From: Pseudomonadota bacterium
GTDB lineage: Bacteria > Pseudomonadota > Gammaproteobacteria > Burkholderiales > Burkholderiaceae_E
Length of the DNA: 64,000 nt
Reading direction: 5' to 3'
NCBI GenBank assembly: GCA_029779435.1
Contig: JAKPAM010000256.1
Location: forward strand, 27,187-91,186
In this document: positions 31,839 to 41,924 of the stretch, piece by piece
How positions within the stretch are numbered: position 1 is the first letter of the stretch
Layout: the number at the start of each line of letters is the position of its first letter
The notes under the pieces: generated by a model
Seen by the model: the letters and a program-made list of their open reading frames with translations, nothing else
What the model was told of the DNA's origin: nothing
Databases searched by the model: none
Translations under genes and position numbers: made by a program

Positions 31839-32419
31839 TGGCCCTCGCCGGTCAAGCCGGCGAACGCCAGCACTTCGTCGCCATAGTCGGCGAAATCACT
31901 CAGGCCGTGGTCGCTGCCGGCAATGATCCGGTGCCGGGCACCGGGGTAATGGGCCACCATGTCACGCCAGTCGAGCAGTTCGTCACCGGTGGCCGCAATC
32001 AGCAGGTAGCGGTCCGGGTCGGTGATGCGCGCCACGTCGATCTCGCGCAACTCGTCGAGGTAAGCGGGCTTGAACTCGAACGGTTCGTCGCTGTGGTATT
32101 GCGTCTGCACGCCGACGTGCGCGGCCAAGCCTTCGGCCGGCCTGACCGCCGGATTGAGCAGCACGCACCGGCAGCCGACCTGCTCGGCGAGCCAGGTCGC
32201 GTAGTAGCCGCCCAGCGAGCTGCCGACCAGCGTGTCGTCGCGGCGCGGGCCGATCCGCCGTTCGACGAGCGCGATCGCCTCGCGCGGCGATGCCGGCAGT
32301 TGCGGGCACGCATAGCGGTCCGACAGGCCCAGCGCCGCCAGCCGCGATGCGATCCATGACGCCTTGAACGAACGCGGCGACGAACGGAATCCATGCAGGT
32401 AGATCAATCGGGACGGCAT
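31835..32419 (-). CDS. YqiA-family alpha/beta-fold hydrolase (esterase)
   Basis: A protein of 194 residues starting MPSRLIYLHGFRSSPRSFKA, with the nucleophile elbow LVGSSLGGYYATWLAEQ, LLNPAVRPAEGLAAHVG, LLIAATGDELLDWRDMVAHYPGA and the histidine in IIAGSDHGLSDFADYG. The Ser-Asp-His triad is complete. YqiA has esterase activity with short acyl esters; the natural substrate is unknown. It lies between mpl and rnb, in the same order as in many Burkholderiaceae. Confidence 0.92.
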   Translation of the reverse strand: MPSRLIYLHGFRSSPRSFKASWIASRLAALGLSDRYACPQLPASPREAIALVERRIGPRRDDTLVGSSLGGYYATWLAEQVGCRCVLLNPAVRPAEGLAAHVGVQTQYHSDEPFEFKPAYLDELREIDVARITDPDRYLLIAATGDELLDWRDMVAHYPGARHRIIAGSDHGLSDFADYGDEVLAFAGLTGEGQ

Positions 32420-32442
32420 CGGTCGACTCGGCGGTCAGGTTC

Positions 32443-33870
32443 TCAGTCCACGCGGGCGCGCAGGCCGTCGAGCAGCCGTTGGTGGATGCCGCCGAATCCG
32501 CCGTTGCTCATCACGAGGATCCGGTCGCCCGGCTGCGCGTCGGCGACGATCGCCGCGGCCAGCGCCGGCAGGTCGCGCTCGACCCGCGCCCGCGGACCCA
32601 GCGGCGACAGCGCGGCGGCCACGTCCCAGTCGACGCCGCCAACATAACAATACACACGGTCGGCGCCGGCCAGGCTGCCGGGCAGCGCCGCCTTCATCGC
32701 GCCGAGCTTCATCGTGTTCGAGCGCGGCTCGAGCACGGCGAGGATCCGCTGGCCGGGCGTCAGCCGCGCGCGCAGGCCGTCGATCGTCGTGCGGATCGCG
32801 GTCGGGTGGTGGGCGAAATCATCGATGACGACGACGCCGCCGACGTCGCCTCGGGTCTCGAGCCGCCGGCGAATGCCGGCGACCGCGCCCAGCGCCTCGA
32901 TGGCACGCGCCGGCTCGACGCCGACGTGGGCGGCGGCGGCGATCGCCGCCAGCGCATTGTCGCGATTGTGCGCGCCGGCCAGTTCGAGCCGGCAGCGGCC
33001 GAGCCGGCGCTCGCCGAACCAGACGTCGAACTCGCTGGCGGCCGGCGTCTCGGTGACGTCGGATTCGTGCCAGCCGCCGGGCGTGCCGAACAGTTGCAAC
33101 TGGCTCCAGCAGCCGCGCCCCAATACCCGCGCCAGCGACTCCTCGCGGCCGTTCACGACCAGCCTGGCCGAACCGGCCATCGTCCGCACCAGATGATGAA
33201 ACTGCGTCTCGATCGCCGCCAGGTCGGCGAAGATGTCGGCGTGGTCGAATTCGAGGTTGTTCAGGATCGCCGTGCGCGGCCCGTAATGGACGAACTTCGA
33301 GCGCTTGTCGAAGAACGCGGTGTCGTATTCATCGGCTTCGATGACGAACAGCGGCGAGCGGCCGAGCCGCGCCGAGATGCCGAAGTTGGCCGGCACGCCG
33401 CCGATCAGGAACCCCGGTTCGCCGGCCGCCAGCCTCGGGTCGGCCGCAAAACCGGACAGATGCGACGACGACTGGGCGTCGCGCGCGGCCGCATCGAGAA
33501 TCCACGCCAGCATCGACGAGGTCGTCGTCTTGCCGTGGGTGCCGGCGACGGCCAGCACGTGGCGTCCGCGCAGCACGTGATCGGCCAGCCATTGCGGACC
33601 CGACACGTACGGCTGGCCCGATTCGAGGATCGCTTCCATCAGCGGATTGCCGCGCGACACGACGTTGCCGATGACCCAGGCATCGGGCGCGATCGACAAC
33701 TGATCGGCATCGAAACCCTCGATCAGGTCGATGCCGAGCGCGCGCAACTGGTCGCTCATCGGCGGATAGACATTGGCGTCGCAGCCTGTGACCCGGACCC
33801 CGGACTCACGCGCGATCGCCGCGATGCCGCCCATGAAGGTGCCGCAGATGCCGAGAATGTGTATGTGCAT
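32443..33870 (-). CDS. mpl: UDP-N-acetylmuramate:L-alanyl-gamma-D-glutamyl-meso-diaminopimelate ligase
   Basis: A protein of 475 residues of the Mur ligase family starting MHIHILGICGTFMGGIAAIARESG. It has the P-loop AVAGTHGKTTTSSMLAWIL, ILNNLEFDHADIFADLAAIE, GAHNRDNALAAIAAA, and VVIDDFAHHPTAIRTTIDGLR typical of Mpl. It recycles cell-wall tripeptide by joining it to UDP-MurNAc. AmpD, acting in the same recycling path, is encoded at 54072-54629 in this window. Confidence 0.96.
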   Translation of the reverse strand: MHIHILGICGTFMGGIAAIARESGVRVTGCDANVYPPMSDQLRALGIDLIEGFDADQLSIAPDAWVIGNVVSRGNPLMEAILESGQPYVSGPQWLADHVLRGRHVLAVAGTHGKTTTSSMLAWILDAAARDAQSSSHLSGFAADPRLAAGEPGFLIGGVPANFGISARLGRSPLFVIEADEYDTAFFDKRSKFVHYGPRTAILNNLEFDHADIFADLAAIETQFHHLVRTMAGSARLVVNGREESLARVLGRGCWSQLQLFGTPGGWHESDVTETPAASEFDVWFGERRLGRCRLELAGAHNRDNALAAIAAAAHVGVEPARAIEALGAVAGIRRRLETRGDVGGVVVIDDFAHHPTAIRTTIDGLRARLTPGQRILAVLEPRSNTMKLGAMKAALPGSLAGADRVYCYVGGVDWDVAAALSPLGPRARVERDLPALAAAIVADAQPGDRILVMSNGGFGGIHQRLLDGLRARVD

Positions 33871-34052
33871 GCCGCCAGGCCGAAGCGTCGGCCGCCTAGT
33901 CGCTAGACGAGGGCCGAGAGGATGAAAGCCGAACCCGTCATTCTATCCGACACTCACCCTCGGTCGATCCGATTGGATGGCCGGTGTGGGGTGCTGGGCT
34001 ACACTAGGGGGCTGCTGACATATGAATCGGAGCCCGCGCCGGGCCGAGCCTG

Positions 34053-34640
34053 ATGCCAATGGATTCCCAGGTACGCAAGGAACTGGCCGCCGGCGCCGCG
34101 CGCTGGATCGCCGACGGCGGGCTCGACTATGCGGCCGCCAAGCAACGGGCGGTTCGCGAGCGGTTCGGCGATACGCGCGCGCCGCGAGCCATGCTGCCCG
34201 ACAACGAAGAGATCGACGAGGCGCTGCGCGAGCACCTGGCCTTGTTCGACGACGGGCACACCGAGCGCGTGGAGCGGATGCGCCGCATCGCGCTGGCGCT
34301 GATGGACGAATTGGCCGATTTCACCCCGCTGGCCACCGGCGCGGTCTGGAAAGGCCTTGCCACCGAGCACGCGCCGATCCACCTGCAACTGTTCCACGAC
34401 AACGTCAAGGACATCCTGATCCACCTGATCAATCGCCGGGTCGGGTTCGACGCGGTGACGGTGCCGCATTTCCGTACCGGCGAGGACGTCGAGGCGTTCG
34501 CCTGCCTTTGGCACGACCAGCCGGTACTGCTGTCGGCCTACGGCGAGCGCGACCTGCGCGGTGCGCTCAAGCCCGTCAACGGCGTGACGCAGCGTGGCGA
34601 CCGCCGGGCGTTGGCCCGGCTGATGGAGACACCGGCATGA
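34053..34640 (+). CDS. Conserved hypothetical protein upstream of tlpA
   Basis: A protein of 195 residues, mostly helical, starting MPMDSQVRKELAAGAARWIADGGLDYAAAKQRAVRERFG. The middle part has HTERVERMRRIALALMDELADFTPLATGAVWKGLA and HAPIHLQLFHDNVKDILIHLINRRVG, with HFRTGEDVEAFACLWHDQPVLLSAYGERDLRG near the end. I recognise no catalytic motif or named domain, but the arrangement resembles a protein found next to tlpA in other Burkholderiaceae. The stop overlaps the tlpA ATG. An alternative ATG is at 34059. Confidence 0.8.
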   Translation: MPMDSQVRKELAAGAARWIADGGLDYAAAKQRAVRERFGDTRAPRAMLPDNEEIDEALREHLALFDDGHTERVERMRRIALALMDELADFTPLATGAVWKGLATEHAPIHLQLFHDNVKDILIHLINRRVGFDAVTVPHFRTGEDVEAFACLWHDQPVLLSAYGERDLRGALKPVNGVTQRGDRRALARLMETPA

Positions 34641-35245
34641 GTCGCCCGCCCCGCCCGATGCCCCCGTCCACTCCCGCTGCCGCCCGCCCGCGACGGCGAT
34701 GGCTGGGGTTCGCGATCGCGGCCTTGGCCGCGACGGCGCTCGGCGTCTGGTTCGGCGTGCAGCGCCATGCCCTGGCGCCGCTGGCCCCGAATACCGGTGC
34801 CGATGCGGTCCGCGCGCTGCGCGCGCAGTCGCTGCCCGATCCGCAGGGCCGGGCGGTGCCGCTGACCACGTTCGACGGCCGGCTGCTGGTCGTCAACTTC
34901 TGGGCGACCTGGTGCCCGCCCTGCGTCGAGGAAATGCCGGCGCTGTCCGCGCTGCAACGCGAACTGGACGGGTCGACCGGGGAGCCGCGGGCGCAAATCC
35001 TCGGCATCGGCGTCGATTCCGCGGCCAAGATCGCCGAATTTGCCAACAAGCATCAGATCACCTATCCTGTGCTGGTTGCCGGCGCCGGCGGGCTCGACAT
35101 GCTGCGCGAATTCGGCAATGACAGCGGCGGACTGCCTTTTACGCTCGTCATCGACGCTAAAGGGCGTATCATCGATCGCATTAGCGGCACTGTCGACATC
35201 GGCCGCCTGCGCGAACAGCTCCGCACGCTGCAGCGCGCCGGCTGA
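34637..35245 (+). CDS. TlpA-family thiol:disulfide oxidoreductase
   Basis: A protein of 202 residues with an N-terminal membrane anchor (WLGFAIAALAATALGVWFG) and a periplasmic thioredoxin fold. The active site is VNFWATWCPPCVEEMPAL with C93 and C96, and the cis-proline region GGLPFTLVIDAKGRI is present. Such proteins reduce periplasmic disulfides, often in cytochrome c maturation. Translationally coupled with the preceding gene (ATGA at 34637-34640). Confidence 0.93.
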   Translation: MSRPPRPMPPSTPAAARPRRRWLGFAIAALAATALGVWFGVQRHALAPLAPNTGADAVRALRAQSLPDPQGRAVPLTTFDGRLLVVNFWATWCPPCVEEMPALSALQRELDGSTGEPRAQILGIGVDSAAKIAEFANKHQITYPVLVAGAGGLDMLREFGNDSGGLPFTLVIDAKGRIIDRISGTVDIGRLREQLRTLQRAG

Positions 35246-35423
35246 TCCCGACCCGGCTGCGCCGGCCGAGGATTCGTGCCATGCGGTGACCGGGCAAGCC
35301 GGTCCAATACGGCCGGCCCTCACGCCCGCTCGAATTGTCGAAATTGATTGCAGTTCGGCTAAAGACGGTTAAAATCCCGTTTTCATCAGCCAATAGCGCT
35401 CAAATCGTCAACCGCGACCATCT

Positions 35424-35867
35424 ATGAGTCCACTGATCTGGGTCCTCCATGGGCCCAATCTGAATCTGCTGGGCACGCGCGAACCAGGCGTCTACGGCGT
35501 CGATACGCTGGCCGGCATCGACGGCCAGCTCGCCGCCGTCGCGCTCGAGCATCAGGTCCGGCTCGATTGCTTCCAGTCCAACCACGAAGGGGCGCTGGTC
35601 GACCGGATCCAGCAGGCGGCGGCCGATGGCGTCTCGTTCATCATCATCAACCCGGCGGCGTTCACGCATACCAGCGTCGCGATCCGCGATGCGCTGGCGG
35701 CGGTGGCGGTACCGTTCATCGAGGTGCATCTGAGCAACGTGCACAAGCGCGAGCCGTTCCGGCACCACTCCTATTTCTCCGACCTGGCGGTCGGCGTCAT
35801 CGCCGGACTGGGAGCCCAAGGCTACCTGGCCGCGCTGCGCTACGCGATCCACGCGCTGCGTCACTGA
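35424..35867 (+). CDS. aroQ: 3-dehydroquinate dehydratase, type II
   Basis: A protein of 147 residues: [20 protein letters not shown] with the catalytic Tyr/Arg, [61 protein letters not shown]. It forms 3-dehydroshikimate in the shikimate path, the step before AroE (27905-28843). It opens the aroQ-accB-accC-prmA block, 84 bases before accB. Confidence 0.97.
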   Translation: MSPLIWVLHGPNLNLLGTREPGVYGVDTLAGIDGQLAAVALEHQVRLDCFQSNHEGALVDRIQQAAADGVSFIIINPAAFTHTSVAIRDALAAVAVPFIEVHLSNVHKREPFRHHSYFSDLAVGVIAGLGAQGYLAALRYAIHALRH

Positions 35868-35950
35868 AAACCCCGACCCGCCGTCCCGGGCCGCCGCCCC
35901 GGCAGCCAGCCCTCCCAATCAAGACAAGTCATCTGTATCGAGGAACTTCG

Positions 35951-36439
35951 ATGGATCTACGCAAACTCAAGACGCTGATCGACCTGGTCTCGGAATCGGG
36001 CATCGCCGAGCTCGAGATCACCGAAGGCGAAGGCAAGGTGCGCATCGTCAAGAACAGCGCGCCCACCGTCTATGCCGGCGCGCCGATGTCCATGCCCTAC
36101 GCCGGCGTTCCGATGGCGCCGCCGATGGCCGCGGGCGTCCCGGCCGGAGCCCCGATGCCCGGGGCCGCGGCCCCCGCCGCGCCGGCCGCCCCCGAGGTGC
36201 CGTCGGGCCACATCGTCAAGTCGCCGATGGTTGGCACGTTCTACCGTTCGGCCCAGCCGGGCGCTGCGCCGTTCGTCGACGTCGGCGCAGAGGTCAAGGA
36301 AGGGCAGACGCTGTGCATCATCGAGGCGATGAAGCTGCTCAACGAGATCGAGTCGGACAAGACGGGCAAGGTCAAGAGCATCCTGGTCGAGAACGGCCAA
36401 CCGGTCGAGTTCGGCCAGCCGCTGTTCGTGATCGAATAA
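35951..36439 (+). CDS. accB: Biotin carboxyl carrier protein of acetyl-CoA carboxylase
   Basis: A protein of 162 residues. It begins [23 protein letters not shown], has an Ala/Pro-rich flexible hinge (about residues 40-85), and the biotinyl domain with [12 protein letters not shown] and [13 protein letters not shown]; the biotin is attached to K128. The stop shares a base with the accC ATG (TAATG), so both subunits are coupled, as in most Proteobacteria. Confidence 0.97.
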   Translation: MDLRKLKTLIDLVSESGIAELEITEGEGKVRIVKNSAPTVYAGAPMSMPYAGVPMAPPMAAGVPAGAPMPGAAAPAAPAAPEVPSGHIVKSPMVGTFYRSAQPGAAPFVDVGAEVKEGQTLCIIEAMKLLNEIESDKTGKVKSILVENGQPVEFGQPLFVIE

Positions 36440-37791
36440 TGTTCGAGAAGATCCTCATCGCCAATCGCGGCGAGATCGCGCTGCGCGTGCAGCGGGCGTG
36501 CCGCGAAATGGGCATCAAGACGGTCGTCGTCCATTCGACGGCCGACACCGAGGCCAAGTACGTCAAGCTCGCCGATGAATCGGTGTGCATCGGGCCACCG
36601 CCTTCCCGCGAGAGCTACCTGAACATGGCCGCGATCATCAGCGCGGCCGAGGTGACCGACGCCGAGGCGATCCATCCGGGCTACGGCTTCCTGTCCGAGA
36701 ACGCCGACTTCGCCGAGCGCGTCGAGAAAAGCGGTTTCGTGTTCATCGGCCCGCGCCCCGAGACGATCCGGATCATGGGCGACAAGGTCTCGGCCAAAGA
36801 CGCGATGAAGCGCGCCGGCGTACCGGTCGTTCCCGGATCGGACGGCGCGCTGCCCGACGACCCGAAGGAGATCGTGCGGATCGCCCGCACGATCGGCTAC
36901 CCGGTCATCATCAAGGCGGCCGGCGGCGGCGGCGGGCGCGGCATGCGCACGGTGTTCACCGAGGCGGCGCTGCTGAACGCGGTCAGCATGACGCGCTCGG
37001 AGGCGGGATCGGCGTTCAACAACCCGACCGTCTATATGGAGAAGTTCCTCGAGAACCCGCGCCACATCGAGATCCAGATACTGGCCGACGAGCATCGCCA
37101 GGCGGTCTACCTGGGCGAGCGCGACTGCTCGATGCAGCGGCGCCATCAGAAGATCATCGAGGAAGCCCCGGCGCCCGGCATCCCGCGCAAGCTGATCGAC
37201 CGGATCGGCGCGCGATGCGCGGACGCGTGCCGCAAGCTCGGCTACCGGGGGGCCGGCACATTCGAGTTCCTCTACGAGAACGGCGAGTTCTACTTCATCG
37301 AGATGAACACCCGCGTGCAGGTCGAGCATCCGGTGACCGAACTGATCACCGGCATCGACATCGTGCAGGAGCAGATCCACATCGCGGCCGGCGAGAAGCT
37401 GCGGTTCCGCCAGCGCGACGTGGTGCTGCGCGGGCACGCGATCGAATGCCGGATCAATGCCGAGGACCCGTTCAAGTTCACGCCGTCGCCGGGCCGGATC
37501 ACCGGCTGGCATCCGCCGGGCGGGCCGGGCACGCGCGTCGATTCACACGTTTACACGAATTACCTGGTCCCGCCGAACTACGATTCGATGATCGGCAAGG
37601 TCATCACGTACGGCGACACGCGCGAACAGGCGCTGGCGCGGATGCGGATCGCGCTGTCCGAGATGGCGGTCGAGGGCATCCTCACCAACCTGCCGCTGCA
37701 CCGCGAGTTGCTGGTCGACGCGCGGTTCATCGCCGGCGGCACGTCGATCCACTACCTGGAACAGCGGTTGGCCGATCGGCCGGCCAATTGA
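36439..37791 (+). CDS. accC: Biotin carboxylase subunit of acetyl-CoA carboxylase
   Basis: A protein of 450 residues starting [21 protein letters not shown]. It has the ATP-grasp loop [24 protein letters not shown]-like [30 protein letters not shown] with the catalytic Glu/Arg, and [17 protein letters not shown]. It carboxylates biotin on AccB using ATP and bicarbonate. The start is fixed by the overlap with accB; longer frames upstream are accB shadows. Confidence 0.97.
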   Translation: MFEKILIANRGEIALRVQRACREMGIKTVVVHSTADTEAKYVKLADESVCIGPPPSRESYLNMAAIISAAEVTDAEAIHPGYGFLSENADFAERVEKSGFVFIGPRPETIRIMGDKVSAKDAMKRAGVPVVPGSDGALPDDPKEIVRIARTIGYPVIIKAAGGGGGRGMRTVFTEAALLNAVSMTRSEAGSAFNNPTVYMEKFLENPRHIEIQILADEHRQAVYLGERDCSMQRRHQKIIEEAPAPGIPRKLIDRIGARCADACRKLGYRGAGTFEFLYENGEFYFIEMNTRVQVEHPVTELITGIDIVQEQIHIAAGEKLRFRQRDVVLRGHAIECRINAEDPFKFTPSPGRITGWHPPGGPGTRVDSHVYTNYLVPPNYDSMIGKVITYGDTREQALARMRIALSEMAVEGILTNLPLHRELLVDARFIAGGTSIHYLEQRLADRPAN

Positions 37792-37862
37792 ATCCCGGCC
37801 GAGAGCCGGAACGCCCCGGCGGCCTCGAGCCGCCGGCGCAGCGACGAGGACGAACGAACGGC

Positions 37863-38852
37863 ATGTGGCGTGAAGTGAGCTTTCTGGTCGACGGCGATGC
37901 CGTCGAACGCTGGAGCGACGCGCTGCTCGAAGCCGGCGCCCTGTCGGTGCAGAGCGAGGACGCCGACGCCGATTCGCCCGACGAGCAGCCGCTGTTCGGC
38001 GAGCCCGGCCTGCCGACGCCCGCCACGTCGGGCTGGCGGCGCACGCGGCTGGCCGCGCTGATGCGCGACGAACAGGACGCGGTCGCCATACTGTCGTCGG
38101 CCGCCGGCCTGATCGGCGAGGCGGCGCCGCTCGATTACGCGACCCGGCGCTTCGATGACGAAGACTGGGTGCGGCTGTCGCAGGCGCAGTTCGAGCCGAT
38201 TCCGGTCGGCGAGCGGCTGCTGATCACGCCGTCCTGGCACGTGCAGGCAATGGACGAGGATGCCGGGGCGCCGGCGGCCGGCCCCGCCGCGTCGCCCAGT
38301 GCGTCGCCCACTAAGTCGCCCAACGCAGCCGGCGAGGCTTCGGCCGCGGGCCGCATGGCGATCGTGCTCGATCCGGGGCTGGCGTTCGGCACCGGCAGCC
38401 ACCCGACGACGCGGCTGTGCCTGCGCTGGCTCGAACGCCATCTGCGCCCGGGCGAGTCGGTGATCGATTACGGCTGCGGCTCGGGCATCCTGGCGATCGC
38501 GGCGGCGCGGCTGGCGCCCTGCGCGTCGATCGTCGGCATCGACATCGACCCGCAGGCGCTGATCGCCGCTCGCGTGAACGCCGAGCGCAATCGCGCCGTC
38601 ATGCACATCCAGGGCACCGACGCGCCGCTGCCCGAACCGGCCGACGTCGTGCTCGCCAACATCCTGGCCACGCCGCTCAAATTGCTGGCGCCGCTGCTGC
38701 AGTCGTTGGTCAAACCCGGCGGCGCGCTGATCCTCGCGGGCCTGCTGGACCGGCAGGCGAACGAGATCGCCGCGCTGTACGAACAGGTGCCGCTGACGGC
38801 CTTCGCCGACGAAGAGGGCTGGACTTGTCTGGCCGGACGCAAACCCCGATGA
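37863..38852 (+). CDS. prmA: Ribosomal protein L11 methyltransferase
   Basis: A protein of 329 residues starting MWREVSFLVDGDAVERWSDALLEAGALSVQSED. The methyltransferase part has LDPGLAFGTGSHPTTRLCLRWLE, VIDYGCGSGILAIAAA (AdoMet site), and ADVVLANILATPLKLLAP with the NI(L)A motif. It trimethylates L11. Between the N-terminal substrate domain and the methyltransferase domain is an extra stretch of about 30 residues rich in Ala, Pro and Ser (residues about 136-163), probably a disordered linker. Confidence 0.96.
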   Translation: MWREVSFLVDGDAVERWSDALLEAGALSVQSEDADADSPDEQPLFGEPGLPTPATSGWRRTRLAALMRDEQDAVAILSSAAGLIGEAAPLDYATRRFDDEDWVRLSQAQFEPIPVGERLLITPSWHVQAMDEDAGAPAAGPAASPSASPTKSPNAAGEASAAGRMAIVLDPGLAFGTGSHPTTRLCLRWLERHLRPGESVIDYGCGSGILAIAAARLAPCASIVGIDIDPQALIAARVNAERNRAVMHIQGTDAPLPEPADVVLANILATPLKLLAPLLQSLVKPGGALILAGLLDRQANEIAALYEQVPLTAFADEEGWTCLAGRKPR

Positions 38853-38859
38853 TTCCCGC

Positions 38860-40458
38860 ATGGCCTTAGCGACCACCTGCCCTCAGTGCAAGACCAGTTT
38901 CAAGGTCGTCCCCGACCAGTTGAAACTGCGGCGCGGGATGGTTCGCTGCGGCATGTGCCAGCACGTATTCTCGGGCATCGACTTCCTGCGCTACGTCGAC
39001 GAGAGCGCCAAGGGCGGGTCGTCGACACGTGCGCCGTCATCGGCGGTTGATTCCAGTCCAGCCGTACCACCCGCCGCCGTCCCTGCGCCAAGGGCCGCGC
39101 TCGACATGGCACCGCCGCAGGCCGGAGACGACACGCACGGCTGCATGGACGCCGTGCCGCCCGGCACCCCGGCCTCCGATGGCATTGACGCGCACGGCGA
39201 ACCGGCGCTCACGCCCGCGCTCGATCCGATGCGGTACCCGGAGGTCGCGCCCGACGCGAATCCGCCGGATGCCGGCATCGCACCGTGGCCGACGCTGGAC
39301 CCTCGCGAACCGGACGATCATGATCGATCGGAGCCGCAGGAGGAACGGGACGCAGCGTCCCGGGACGCCGACCTGCCGTCGCCGGAAGACGACCTGGACC
39401 GTGCGCTCGATGCGCTAGGTCTGCCCGAACCGACCGACACTGCCCGGCAGGCGGCGCTTCCCCGTTCCGACGACCTTCCTGGTGGATCCGACGATACGGC
39501 GGCGATCGCCGGCGCGCATGCCGACGACGAGGTCGGGCTCGGTGCGCTGGGGCTGACCCCGGCCGACGGTGACGAATGGCACTCGCTCGACCCGACCGGC
39601 GACGACTCGCTGGCTGACCGGCGACAGGGTCGGGACCGCATCGACATCGGACTGGCCGGTGACGCGCACGACGGCATCGACGATGCCCGGGCGAACGCGG
39701 ACCGCGACCCGAGCGCCGAGGCGATGCCGGCCGTCGATACCGGCGATCGGGACGATTGGGGCATCGGCGGCACCGACGCCGGCCATGTGGAACAGGTCCC
39801 AGGATCGGAAACGGATCCGAAGGATCCGAATGCCATCGCCCCCCCTGCCGCGTCCGAAGGCCGCGCGCCGCTGCCGCTGGGCGACGGCGAGGCCGAGGAC
39901 GCGATCGATTACTTTTCGACGAGCGACCATAGCCGACGCGGCTTTTCGAGCCGGCTGGCCCCCGTCGGCTGGGTCGTCTGCGGACTGCTGGTGCTGCTGC
40001 TGCTCGCGCAACTGGCGCTGGGCGGCCGCAGCGTGATGGCAGGGGCGTTCCCGGGCGCGCAGGCCTGGCTGGCCGAACGGCTCGCCGCGATGAACCTGAA
40101 GATCGCCGCGCCGCGCGACCTGGCCTCGCTGACGATCGAATCGTTCGAACTGCAGACCTCGCCGACGCCCGGCGTGCTGACGATGTCGGCGCTGCTGCGC
40201 AATCGCGCCGACTATCCGGTGCAGTGGCCCGCGCTCGAACTGTCGCTGACCGACGGCACGGGCGCCCTGCTCGTGCGCAAGGTCATCCTGCCCGCCGATT
40301 ACCTGGCTGGAGGCGAACCGGGCGGGACGTCGCCGGATGGCGCGCCGCCCGATCCGGACAAACCGATCGGCCCGCGCGCGGAACGCCCGCTGAAGATGGA
40401 CTTCGAGGCGCGCGACCTCGTGCCGGCCGGCTTCTCGGTCAACCTGTTCTATCCTTGA
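38860..40458 (+). CDS. Zinc-ribbon and DUF3426 domain membrane protein
   Basis: A protein of 532 residues. It begins with an MJ0042-type zinc ribbon (TTCPQCKTSFKVVPDQLKL then MVRCGMCQHVFSG, residues 4-40), followed by a 310-residue acidic, Asp/Pro/Ala-rich disordered region, a transmembrane helix near residue 370 (VGWVVCGLLVLLLLAQLALG), and a C-terminal DUF3426 domain (LTIESFELQTSPTPGVLTMSALLRNRADYPVQWPALELSLTD). The zinc ribbon would be cytoplasmic and DUF3426 periplasmic. Function unknown; linkage to prmA is conserved in Burkholderiales. Confidence 0.9.
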   Translation: MALATTCPQCKTSFKVVPDQLKLRRGMVRCGMCQHVFSGIDFLRYVDESAKGGSSTRAPSSAVDSSPAVPPAAVPAPRAALDMAPPQAGDDTHGCMDAVPPGTPASDGIDAHGEPALTPALDPMRYPEVAPDANPPDAGIAPWPTLDPREPDDHDRSEPQEERDAASRDADLPSPEDDLDRALDALGLPEPTDTARQAALPRSDDLPGGSDDTAAIAGAHADDEVGLGALGLTPADGDEWHSLDPTGDDSLADRRQGRDRIDIGLAGDAHDGIDDARANADRDPSAEAMPAVDTGDRDDWGIGGTDAGHVEQVPGSETDPKDPNAIAPPAASEGRAPLPLGDGEAEDAIDYFSTSDHSRRGFSSRLAPVGWVVCGLLVLLLLAQLALGGRSVMAGAFPGAQAWLAERLAAMNLKIAAPRDLASLTIESFELQTSPTPGVLTMSALLRNRADYPVQWPALELSLTDGTGALLVRKVILPADYLAGGEPGGTSPDGAPPDPDKPIGPRAERPLKMDFEARDLVPAGFSVNLFYP

Positions 40459-40544
40459 CGTCGGGCCGCGCGGCAAGACCCGCCGTACGTCAACCGATCC
40501 CCACCCGTTCCCCCTTTTCCTTCCGAGCCGGACAACAACAACCG

Positions 40545-41486
40545 ATGACCTCCCGCATTCTCGTCAGTGGTTCGATCGCCTACGACAACATCATGGTGTT
40601 CGAGGGACGCTTCAAGGAGCACATCCTGCCCGACCGCGTCCACATGCTCAGCGTGTCGTTCCTGACGCCGCAGCTCAAGCGCGAGTTCGGCGGCTGCGCG
40701 GCCAACATCGCCTACAACGTCCAGTTGCTCGGCGGGCAGGCAGCGATCCTGGGTGCCGTCGGCAAGGACGGCGACGATTACCTGGACCGCCTGCGCGGCT
40801 TCGGCATCGACCTGGACGCGGTCGTGCGGCTCGAAGAGGTCTATACCGCGCAGTGCTTCATCACGACCGACCTGGACGCCAACCAGATCACCGCTTTCCA
40901 CCCCGGCGCGATGTCGTCGGCGCACCTGAGCGAGGTCGCCAAAGCCGGTGAGGCCGCGATCGGCATCGTCGGCCCCAACGGCTACGACGCGATGCTCGCG
41001 CACGCCGAAGGTTTTCGCGCGCGCGGCATTCCATTCATCTTCGATCCGGGCCAGGGCCTGCCGATGTTCGATGGCGCGGCGATCCGCCGGATGATCGACG
41101 GCGCGACCGCCATCACCGTCAACGACTATGAAGCCGACATGATGGCGGCCAAGCTCGGCTGCGACGAACGCGAACTGACGTCGCTGGCGCCGGTCGTCAT
41201 CATTACCCGCGGAGCCGAAGGCTCGGACGTCTACGTCGACGGCGCCCGCACGACGGTGCAGGCGGTGCCGATCGCCGCGGCGCATGATCCGACGGGCTGC
41301 GGCGACGCTTATCGCGGCGGCCTGCTCTACGGTCGCTCGCAGGGATGGGACTGGATCCGCTCGGCCCGGCTGGGCAGCGTGATGGGCGCGATCAAGATCG
41401 AGCACCACGGTCCGCAGAACCATCAGCCGGACCGCGACGAGATCGCTCGCCGCTACCAGCAGGTGTTCGGCGAGCCGCTGTTTTGA
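40545..41486 (+). CDS. PfkB-family carbohydrate/nucleoside kinase
   Basis: A protein of 313 residues: MTSRILVSGSIAYDNIMVFEGRF, FGGCAANIAYNVQLLGGQAAILGAVGKDGDDYLDRLR (PfkB signature 1), FIFDPGQGLPMF, ITVNDYEADMM, and AHDPTGCGDAYRGGLLYG (signature 2 with the catalytic Asp). Sequence style is near adenosine-kinase-like members of the family, but the substrate is not certain. An 86-base gap separates it from the DUF3426 gene. Confidence 0.92.
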   Translation: MTSRILVSGSIAYDNIMVFEGRFKEHILPDRVHMLSVSFLTPQLKREFGGCAANIAYNVQLLGGQAAILGAVGKDGDDYLDRLRGFGIDLDAVVRLEEVYTAQCFITTDLDANQITAFHPGAMSSAHLSEVAKAGEAAIGIVGPNGYDAMLAHAEGFRARGIPFIFDPGQGLPMFDGAAIRRMIDGATAITVNDYEADMMAAKLGCDERELTSLAPVVIITRGAEGSDVYVDGARTTVQAVPIAAAHDPTGCGDAYRGGLLYGRSQGWDWIRSARLGSVMGAIKIEHHGPQNHQPDRDEIARRYQQVFGEPLF

Positions 41487-41559
41487 TCCTAATACTGGAA
41501 TTGTTGCGATCGCTACCTGGCAATTAGCTTGAAGCGTTTCGGAGGAATCAAAAGCGTCA

Positions 41560-41886
41560 GCACAGCATCCGGATCAACGATCAGTTCCAGATTTCCTTAG
41601 TCTGGAACAAATCAGGGCCAGTTGGTTCGAGGGGAAACGGAACATGCCTTACATCACCAGTGTCGAGCGGATCGGCCTGCGCAAGGGATTCGAGCAAGGC
41701 CGCCAGCAAGGTCGGGAAGAAGGGCGCGAGCAACTTCTGTTGGATCAGCTCGCCTACCGTTTCGGCCAGCTGTCCGAGATGGCCGTCGCCCGGGTCGAAT
41801 CCGCCACGGCGGAGACAATCGACCGCTGGGCACGCCGGGTACTCGACGCCAGTTCGCTCGACGAGGTCTTGTCGGACGACGCATGA
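41560..41886 (+). pseudogene. 3' remnant of an Rpn/PD-(D/E)XK transposase-nuclease (DUF4351)
   Basis: From the in-frame ATG at 41644 an 80-residue product reads MPYITSVERIGLRKGFEQGRQQGREEGREQLLLDQLAYRFG and ends with a DUF4351-type helix pair. In the same frame the bases just upstream encode SLEQIRASWFEGKRN, continuing the conserved family sequence, so the intact gene must have started much further upstream. The nuclease domain itself is gone. It is flanked by pfkB and the RND operon and is probably a dead leftover of an Rpn-like recombination-promoting nuclease. Confidence 0.68.
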
Positions 41887-41924
41887 GGGTCGGTTTGCGC
41901 ATGCAATGCCGGATCGGCTCGTCC

